Positions 57,335 through 64,000 of a stretch of 64,000 bases of DNA are shown piece after piece. The first letter of the stretch is position 1. Each line of letters starts with the position of its first letter. The position numbers were made by a program, and so were the translations under genes. Location: contig JFHB01000015.1 in NCBI GenBank assembly GCA_000729835.1, positions 1-64,000 of the forward strand, written 5' to 3'. The notes below the pieces were generated by a model that was not told the origin of the DNA, did no database searches, and worked only from the letters and a program-made list of their open reading frames with translations. The DNA comes from Atkinsonella hypoxylon. Lineage: Eukaryota; Ascomycota; Sordariomycetes; Hypocreales; Clavicipitaceae.

Positions 57335-58708
57335 ATGTTCACGGCAGACAAAGAGGCCTCAACACATTCTGGTCCAGAACCGCCGCAGGAACAGCCGAGC
57401 CCACCGCAAGGCCTCATCGTGCGGATATCAACCATCGACAGAGCCTATGCAGCCAGTCCACCGGACGGCGGTCTCCAGGCATGGCTGCAAGTAGTAGCCG
57501 GCCACTTGATCGTCTTCAACACCTGGGGTTACATCATCAGTTTCGGCATCTTCCAACCACACTATGTAGAAATGCTAAACAAGCCAGCGTCGGCAGTGGC
57601 ATGGATTGGCAGTATCCAGATCTGCCTGATCTACCTGGTCGGCACCGTCTCAGGCCGCGTGTTCGACGCCGGGTTCTTCAGACTCGCGCTCGTCGTCGGG
57701 TCCGCCCTCCAGCTGGTCGGGATATTCACAACCAGCGTCTGCCGTGAATACTGGCAGATTTTCCTCGCGCAGGGCGTCTGCCAAGGGATTGGGTGCGGCG
57801 TTGTCTTCGCGCCCACTGTAGCCAACATCTCGACGTACTTTTCCCGACGGAAGAGCCTGGCTGTTTCGGCGAGCGCATGCGGGGGCGCCTCTGGTGGCAT
57901 GGTGTTTCCCCTCATGGCGCAACAGCTGTTGCCTAGAATTGGATTCGCCTGGACAGTGAGGGCAATGGGGCTTGTTGTCCTTGTTGCTTCGGTCGTCGTG
58001 CTTTTATTGGCGCGATCGAGACTGCCGCCCAGGAAGTCGGGTCCCGTCGTGGAGATGGCCGCTTTCAAGGAGAGCACGTATTTACTGTTTGCGATTAGCA
58101 TGTTTTTCACCCTGTGGGCAGCATATTTCGCTTATTACAACGTGAGTAGGGCTATCAGTGCCGCAATCGACAGAGTCATAGTACTGATGTGCCGACAGGC
58201 TCGCGCGTACGCCCTGGATATACTTGGCGGAACCCAATCTACCTCTTTCACAATGTTGCTCGTCGTAAATGCCGTGGGCTTCCCTGGGCGTCTCGTGCCT
58301 GCCTTTGTTGCAGATCGCTACTTTGGAGCGGTGAATACCTTCATCCCCATCATTCTCGGCGCCGGTATCTGCATGTTTGGTTGGACTGGGGTCAAGTCCA
58401 TTGGTGCCGACTATGCATGGCTGTGCGTATACGGATTCTTCGGCGCCGCCATCCAGAGCATGTTCCCTTCTACTCTGGCTGGGCTGACCAAGGATTTGAG
58501 CAAGGTAGGTACCAGGATTGGCATGGTCTTCACCATTGTCAGTGTCGCGGCTTTGACGGGCCCACCGCTGGCTGGGAAATTGATCGAGGCGTGCGGCGGC
58601 AAGTATCTCGGCGTGCAAATATGGGCTGGTGCGTGTTTGGTGCTGGGCGGGTTGTTGTTGATTGCGGCAGGGCATGCGAGCGTACGAGAACCCAAAGGTT
58701 CGTTATGA
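57335..58708 (+). CDS. MFS monocarboxylate transporter-like protein
   Basis: Exons 57335-58141 and 58199-58708 encode about 438 residues (intron 57 bp, GTGAGT..CGACAG). It is a twelve-helix proton-coupled or facilitative carrier of the fungal MCT (Mch/Esbp6-like) group. PPDGGLQAWLQVVAGHLIVF is the diagnostic MCT motif before helix 1. GTVSGRVFDAGFFRLALVVG follows, and IGCGVVFAPTVANISTYFSRRKSLAVSASACGGASGGMVF spans helices 4-5. Exon 2 begins ARAYALDILGGTQSTSF, matching the family directly after YFAYYN. The 57-bp intron has no stop and keeps frame. Natural substrate is unknown; fungal members often carry riboflavin, monocarboxylates or secondary metabolites. It is divergent from the sugar transporter and tandem with the Mrf1 gene. 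Confidence 0.9.
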   Translation: MFTADKEASTHSGPEPPQEQPSPPQGLIVRISTIDRAYAASPPDGGLQAWLQVVAGHLIVFNTWGYIISFGIFQPHYVEMLNKPASAVAWIGSIQICLIYLVGTVSGRVFDAGFFRLALVVGSALQLVGIFTTSVCREYWQIFLAQGVCQGIGCGVVFAPTVANISTYFSRRKSLAVSASACGGASGGMVFPLMAQQLLPRIGFAWTVRAMGLVVLVASVVVLLLARSRLPPRKSGPVVEMAAFKESTYLLFAISMFFTLWAAYFAYYNVSRAISAAIDRVIVLMCRQARAYALDILGGTQSTSFTMLLVVNAVGFPGRLVPAFVADRYFGAVNTFIPIILGAGICMFGWTGVKSIGADYAWLCVYGFFGAAIQSMFPSTLAGLTKDLSKVGTRIGMVFTIVSVAALTGPPLAGKLIEACGGKYLGVQIWAGACLVLGGLLLIAAGHASVREPKGSL

Positions 58709-59018
58709 GGACAAAGACTTGAAACTCAATAGAAAATACATGCTTCAATGGGTTATGATTGGAACGTATGTCGAAAAAAGCCCGCAAGGCGAGGGCGTAA
58801 ACACCCTGATGGACATCTCATCGCCCAAGTGAGCAAGTCTTGATCAAATGGATCAAGTACACCAATTGTCAGACCCCTCCCCCTATTATCTGGTAACAAG
58901 GAACAAGCAAAGAAGCGAAACACCACAGACCCACTTTAAAGTTCATCGATGCCACAAAGCGCTCTGCTCGAACTCCTTGCTCAACCCATCTACAATCAAA
59001 GGCAGCCACTAACCCAGC
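58709..59018. other. Tandem intergenic region
   Basis: A 310-bp spacer between two plus-strand genes, with nothing recognisable in it. Confidence 0.6.
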
Positions 59019-60373
59019 ATGAGCATCATCTCTGGACCCTGGATATGTCGAAGCTGCACAAGCGCCCTCCATCGCAAAGCAGGCCCTACCCTCGCGCGCC
59101 TCATCTCCAATGGTTCGTCAAACCAAGCTCAACCGTCCCCCCCCCCAGCGCAAGCAACTAAACCTCTCCAGAAGCAACGACCTCCAACCTCGCACCATCT
59201 CTCATCCAACGCGCCAAATCCCTCTCGGCCGAACACGAAGCCCTTCAGAAAGCCCTAGCCACGTCATTCGACTCCCTCAGAGCAAAACGAGCAGGCGAAC
59301 TCGCACGCGTCGCCCTCGCCCTCGCAGCATGGCAAAAGGCCCGATCTTCCATATCCGAGCTCCAATCCATGGTGGACGATGCCGAGCAGGACGCCGATCT
59401 TGCTTGTATAGCGCGCGAGGAGCTTGCTACCGAACAGAGCAAGCTCGATGCGCTTGAGCGGAATCTCACCGCTAGCCTGACGCCTCGCCATGCCTTCGCC
59501 GATATGCCCTGCCTGATTGAGTTTCGCCCCGGCCCGGGTGGTCTTGAGGGCCGGTACTTTACCGATGCCCTGTTCAAGATGTACAAGGGCTTGTGTATAC
59601 GACGAGGGTACCGTGCCCATGTGCTGAAGTATGAGCTGGCCGAGGCGGCGGGTGATCAGTCGTCCTCGGCAGGGGAGGCTCCCCTTCAGGAAGCCATCTT
59701 GGAAGTGCAGCACCAAGGGGCGTACGACGTCTTTCGAAGCGAAGCGGGGATGCACCGCGTGCAGAGAATTCCAAGCACGGAAAGCAAAGGCCGGGTTCAT
59801 ACGAGTGCCGTAGCCGTCTGGGTGCTCCCTTCGTTTCCCGACAGCGCGGCGTCAAACGAGATGAGCGACGATCCTGAAAGCGACTTCTATGTCGACCCCC
59901 AGGAAGTCAAGGTTGAGACGATGCGTGCTCGCGGCGCGGGCGGACAGCATGTTAACAAGACAGAGTCGGCTATACGGATGACGCACATTCCTACTGGAAC
60001 GACTGTCTCGATGCAGGACCATCGGTCGCAGCAGCGAAACAGGGAGGACGCATGGAAGTTGTTGCGGTCGAGAATCGCCAGTCAGCGAGCCGAGGTGCGT
60101 GAAGAAGAGGCTGCTAGGTTGAGAAATAGCGTCTTGTCCCAGACCCAGATTACGAGGGGGGACAAGATTCGCACGTACAACTACAATCAGGATCGGTGCA
60201 CGGATCATCGAGCTGGCCTTGATGTGCATAACTTGCCAGATGTGCTAGAGGGGGGGGATACGCTGGATCGAGTCATGAATGCTGCTAGGGATTGGCTTGT
60301 TGGGAAGGAAATTGAGGGCATGATTGCTGAAGAGGAGGCCAAGTGGAAGGGGAAGAAATGGGCGGACATCTAG
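59019..60373 (+). CDS. MRF1: Mitochondrial peptide chain release factor 1 (Mrf1)
   Basis: Exons 59019-59112 and 59172-60373 encode about 431 residues. The protein recognises UAA and UAG in the mitochondrial ribosomal A site and releases the peptide. The N-terminus MSIISGPWICRSCTSALHRK is a plausible mitochondrial presequence. The helical domain 1 (SLIQRAKSLSAEHEALQKAL) is followed by domain 2-3 blocks LIEFRPGPGGLEGRYFTDAL, VFRSEAGMHRVQRIPSTESK and GRVHTSAVAVWVLP. The catalytic loop is RARGAGGQHVNKTESAIRMT with the universal GGQ, and the end DVHNLPDVLEGG..LDRVMNAARDWL is typical. The intron (59 bp, GTTCGT..CTCCAG, branch ACTAAAC, containing C10) is required to change frame and restore SNG-EATTSNLAPSL; its GTTCGT donor is not the commonest form. 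Confidence 0.9.
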
Positions 60374-60778
60374 AGGTTGAGTCAACACCAATGTGTTTGT
60401 AAAACATGTTGTATCATTGGAACAAGAGTATGGTGTACAGCTGATGCGAGTATTGACGACAGATGATATGCAAATGCTCTCCAAGCCGCGTCAGTAGGCG
60501 CGAGCCCAATATATACATAGTTATCAATATACATATACATCATTATCGCTGTTTCTTTTTAACTAGAAAAAAAACACGGAAAAAACACAGAGCCACCTCC
60601 TTTTATACCCAAAACACTGAGAATCCAGCCCTCAATGTCGCATATGTACCCTGATGTCGCGTATCCGGACGCTTAATCATGTGACCGCCCATTGAAATAG
60701 CTCAGGAGCCATAGCCATATTAGCATGGCCAATCCTGGCATAATGCAGTTATCTCGCAGACAACGCCGCTTCGAGACC
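60374..60778. other. Convergent intergenic region
   Basis: About 400 bp between convergent stop codons; nothing recognisable. Confidence 0.6.
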
Positions 60779-62253
60779 TTATATCAGGCCACTGAGTACC
60801 ACCTTGCCAATGCCGGCAACTTCCGTCTTTACATGTGCTCTGGAGTGGTCCTCAAATTCCTTGACAACCCCCTGAAGAATAATCTTGCGGAATTTCGCGT
60901 CTACCTTTGTGAAGAGCTCGGCCACCGGGGCTGAGCACTCCCTCGGCGTAGTAACCAATGTCAGAAACCGAGAATAGCAATCGATCAAAACATCGCACAG
61001 AGTGGCAAAGGTCTCGAAAAAGTCGGGCTCGAACGGAAGCGCAGGCGTTAGCAAGTACGTATATTCTTCGCCAGGCAGGAGATCTGACTCTGAGGCGGCA
61101 AAGTTCATCACAGATGGTGCGCTGTTGGCAACACCACCTGATGGAGGAAAGGCATGTGATTCATCGAGGTGCATATCTGCTGCTGAGGTTGATCGCCTAG
61201 ACTTGCCTCCTGGACGGCGGAACATGGTCGGTAGACGAGCGCGCGCATGAGCTGCGGATGAGTCGCTGTGTAGTTGCTGGAAGGAGTCGAACTCGGAGAG
61301 GAGGGAGTTCAGGCTGCGAAGGAATTCAATAGGCGTCGAGGAGTATAAGTCGTTGATGGTGGGAATGGAGAGACCAAGCAGAAGGTAATTGGTGGCCTTT
61401 CGGGCAAGTTTTTTCGGATCAAAACATGACATTCGTGCCAAGTCTGGCCGTTCGAGGAGATATGTGTTGAACCAATATACGCGACCCTCGTGGCTAAACA
61501 TACAATTAGCAAAAAAATGCAGGACGAAATTTCACCAACTTGTCCCTGGCTTGGTTCGGTTTCCATTGGATAGTTCACGCACGCTTTTCTGAGGTAATCC
61601 AGTGTTGATATCCTCTTGGTAGCCACCTCTGTGATCTGCCGATGTATCATGCTCGCCTCACTCTGCTGCCACGTCCCTGCCGACGCTCCATTCAAACCAG
61701 TTGCGGCGCCAGCAGTCATAGGCGGCGGCATGAACTGCCCCGTGGCCGTCGTTGCTCTGCTTATCATCATTCCAAAGCCGGTGCCACTCGTCTGACTCAC
61801 GGGACTGCGGACTGTGTCATCTACGCTGCCGAGATCTCGCCTGTCGCGACTTTGGGCCTTGGAAGCCGCTGCAGGAAGCACGTAGTCGGGGAGAGCTGGT
61901 GGGGCGGCTGCATCCGTTACAATGGCGTTGGACGTGGCTGCAGAGCTGACGGACGATCCTCGCCGCCGCGTGCTCCCCGAGAATGAAGCTTTCTGAGAAA
62001 AAGAGGTCTTGCGGGGCTCTTTGGTTGTGACCGTGGCCGCTGCCGCTGCCGCTGCCGTTGCCGCTACCGTTGCCGTAGCAGAGGAGGAGGGGATGGGGGG
62101 AGGAGGTGAGTGCGGACGAGGATGGAGAGGGTCAATACAAATGCTGCCGTCTCGGGTCTTGGGTCTGGACGGAGAGCCTGGATTATTAAAAATGCCAATG
62201 GAAAAGGAGGGGAAGGTTGGCGCCGTGGACGAGGTAGGTGTTAAGCGCTGCAT
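60779..62253 (-). CDS. Conserved fungal protein of unknown function
   Basis: Exons 62253-61583 and 61493-60779 (intron 89 bp, GTGCGT..GTTTAG, branch GCTAATT) encode about 461 residues. Residues 1-190 are low complexity: Pro/Ser-rich (PLHPRPHSPPPPIPSSS), then an Ala/Thr/Val tract encoded by GCCGCT-type repeats near 62036-62080. The conserved part begins about residue 205 (ITEVATKRISTLDYLRKAHE) and runs to the end: YWFNTYLLERPDLARM, FDPKKLARKATNYLLLGLSI, EFLRSLNSLLSEFDSFQQLH, GEEYTYLLTPALPFEPDFFE and FATLCDVLIDCYSRFLTLV. It ends with KEVAGIGKVVLSGLI-type sequence. I recognise the layout from other filamentous fungi, where it is annotated hypothetical; the C-terminal part is helical. No catalytic motif, signal peptide or membrane segment is evident. 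Confidence 0.8.
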
Positions 62254-63237
62254 GATAGGAAGGTTCGACCGGCCGAGCGCGCGACGGAGAATGCGATGGC
62301 GGTTCTACAGCGCGGTTGTGTTTGTGTTTGTAGTGCCCAAGGGACCCAACAAGGGACCCCAGGGAAGCGTCGAGTCAGAAGCCGCGCGCTGCCGCTGTGC
62401 TTTCGTCGCTTGTTGCGTAGCCAGATTCGTGTTGTGCGCGAACGGACAAGGGAAAGTCGTGAAAGTCGCTGCTAACAGCTGTCGCAAGTGGCGGCGGCTC
62501 GTCAAGCGCTAGGTGCGACTAAGGGTTTGATGCTGTTGTGCCTACTGACGTTCCTGGACAATGCTTGCAAGCACATTGTTATGTGGACATTGATCGGATG
62601 TCGCCGGCACAAAAGTTGCTGGCGGGGGCTGTTGACGAGAATGCACTAGGAATTGATGCAAAGCGCTGACGAGCCGAGCGGAAGCTGAGGTTTTTTAAGT
62701 TCTGCGGGGAGAAGAAGTCTCATCGATCTTTTATTTTGTACAAAACCCAGTCTGATCGGTCTGCTCGGACCAGTCCCACCATCTTTGCATGTGCCTGACA
62801 CCTGCGAAGCAGCAGGGGAAGGTGGGAAAGGCATCGCTTGCTTGCGTTACCTGGAATCAAAGCTTACATGTACCTATGTAGCAATGGCGTTGAACAGAGG
62901 CCCAGCTGGCATGAACCGCCATTGACTTTCACTTTCATGCAGATCTCAGGTAACATGTCATATGAGAGCGTGAGTTTCGCGCCGAATAATCGTTCCATGA
63001 TTTAGCTTTCGCAGACCAACTTTCAGCAATCGCAGACTTATTTTTCAGCAACGAGATGTGAGCTTGGATTATATTCATGGAGTGACAAGTGCCCGACGAG
63101 TTTTAACCTCTGCCGATGATTCTATGAGACAGCCTTTGCTCATTCTTGTCTGAAATGAAGACCTTAGTAGGCAATGTCCCTAGATTTCACGCTAAATAGT
63201 CATCCAAATACTTTTCTCTCGCACATAAAACCAACCT
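62254..63237. other. Intergenic region, no supported gene
   Basis: About 980 bp. GC-rich leader of the unknown protein gene up to about 62520, then ordinary intergenic DNA to the 3' end of the phosphatase gene. Confidence 0.6.
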
Positions 63238-63945
63238 TTAATACGGAGTTGGGGATGGAAGGCAGCTAGTGCTGGGGCACACACAACCTTTGTCAGGGAC
63301 ACTCGTCACTGGTGGCTGCTTACACGTTGCCTCGGGTGTGAATCCGGGGAATGGCCTCACGGGCACTGGCCGAATCACCTCAGCTTGGACTAGCACAGGA
63401 ATGATCTGGCCAGTTGACAAGCTGAAAGGCCGATGATTCAATGCCTGAAGAAGAGCGCTGATCTCTCCAGAATGACTCGTGACGCTGATCCAAGTCGCTG
63501 CATCGTTGGTGAAGACGTCGTCGAGCACAGCCTTGCTGCGGGCTACCTGGTGCTCCAGCGTTTCTCCCTCGTCTCCTCGCCATAACTCGTCCTTTTCCGT
63601 GAAGCCTGCCTCGAACTTCCAGCCACGCATGAACTTCTCGATTTCAGATTTGGTAGAGCGGCGATCGCAGGTGTGTATGCTGATATCTTCGCGGAATAGT
63701 TCCTTGATGGTAGGTACAAAGGGGTACTCTGCTGGCATCTCCAGAGTAGAGAACGTGACATTTGCCGTCTGCAGACATCGCTTGAGGGGTGAACTGTAGT
63801 AACTCTCGAAATGGGGCATATTCTGTTGATCGTACAGCGTCTTATAGAAAGCGTTTGCTTTCTCCGCTTCTTTAAGGCCAGTTGGGGTCAACAGAGGGTC
63901 GGCCCAGGTAATGGTGCCATTGCCCTCCAGTTGGGCCCAGTAACA
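63238..63945 (-). CDS. Histidine phosphatase (phosphoglycerate mutase-like), last exon only
   Basis: The visible exon, 63945-63238, gives 235 residues; the preceding intron (ending in CGACCGCAG, bases 63946-64000 and beyond) and the 5' exons with the RHG motif lie outside the window. The family is identified by CYWAQLEGNGTITWADPLLT, PTGLKEAEKANAFYKTLYD, YYSSPLKRCLQTANVTFSTL (the second arginine region) and the C-terminal catalytic SVTSHSGEISALLQAL. This is the larger secreted fungal group with about 300 or more residues, related to Pmu1-like phosphatases. The C-terminal tail KQPPVTSVPDKGCVCPSTSC is Cys/Pro-rich and might be extracellular. Substrate unknown. It is a different subfamily from the short phosphatase at 6.0-6.8 kb. 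Confidence 0.82.
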   Translation of the reverse strand, partial: CYWAQLEGNGTITWADPLLTPTGLKEAEKANAFYKTLYDQQNMPHFESYYSSPLKRCLQTANVTFSTLEMPAEYPFVPTIKELFREDISIHTCDRRSTKSEIEKFMRGWKFEAGFTEKDELWRGDEGETLEHQVARSKAVLDDVFTNDAATWISVTSHSGEISALLQALNHRPFSLSTGQIIPVLVQAEVIRPVPVRPFPGFTPEATCKQPPVTSVPDKGCVCPSTSCLPSPTPY

Positions 63946-64000
63946 CTGCGGTCGCAGGCAAAAGGCAAGATACAGGTCAGTGAATCAGTAGTCGGCTGAG

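Overview
This is nuclear DNA from a filamentous ascomycete, most likely a Sordariomycete and probably of the order Hypocreales. The evidence is short GT..AG introns of about 50-140 bp with CTAAC/CTGAC-like branch sites, compact single-gene transcription units on both strands with no operons, and a gene set typical of Pezizomycotina (Zn2Cys6 regulator, Arf6-type GTPase, Ssn3/Cdk8 with a fungal DLG motif, fungal secreted phospholipase A2, several MFS transporters). The order-level placement is inference from protein style; no rDNA or marker was available. Exon boundaries were worked out by hand from splice signals and reading phase, not from transcripts.

Layout. 1-10.5 kb is accessory-like: a 5'-complete, window-truncated MFS drug transporter, an AT-rich segment bounded by ~53-56 bp inverted repeats, a three-domain multicopper oxidase, a small secreted histidine phosphatase, a TA-flanked inverted-repeat element, a heavily decayed pseudogene, a 63-bp near-perfect hairpin, and a secreted phospholipase A2. 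11.3-26.9 kb is mainly housekeeping: complex I NDUFB7, an FHA-only protein, RNA polymerase I subunit A43, a secreted conserved protein, GTP cyclohydrolase II (riboflavin), a large acidic coilin-like nuclear protein, ribosomal protein eS24, and an EFM3-type protein methyltransferase sharing a bidirectional promoter with eS24. 27-41 kb is gene-poor: a small unknown protein, a cyclophilin-RRM protein, and a Zn2Cys6 regulator separated by multi-kilobase stretches without recognisable genes.

41.4-64 kb is denser: mannose-6-phosphate isomerase (cell wall and glycosylation precursor), SGF29 (SAGA chromatin reader), Arf6/ArfB, Ssn3/Cdk8 (Mediator kinase), Arp2, a Dcg1-type Asp/Glu/hydantoin racemase, a sugar transporter, a monocarboxylate-transporter-like MFS protein, the mitochondrial release factor Mrf1, a conserved fungal protein of unknown function, and the 3' exon of a second histidine phosphatase that runs off the window.

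No rRNA, tRNA, CRISPR or viral element was recognised. I did not find a clear, undescribed multi-gene system. The most notable items are two putative miniature inverted-repeat elements, a DUF6454-like pseudogene with several frameshifts, the isolated hairpin at 9.3 kb, a recurrent TACGGAGTA-type motif scattered through the intergenic DNA, unusually frequent homopolymer tracts inside introns, and a stop-free 57-bp intron in a transporter gene.
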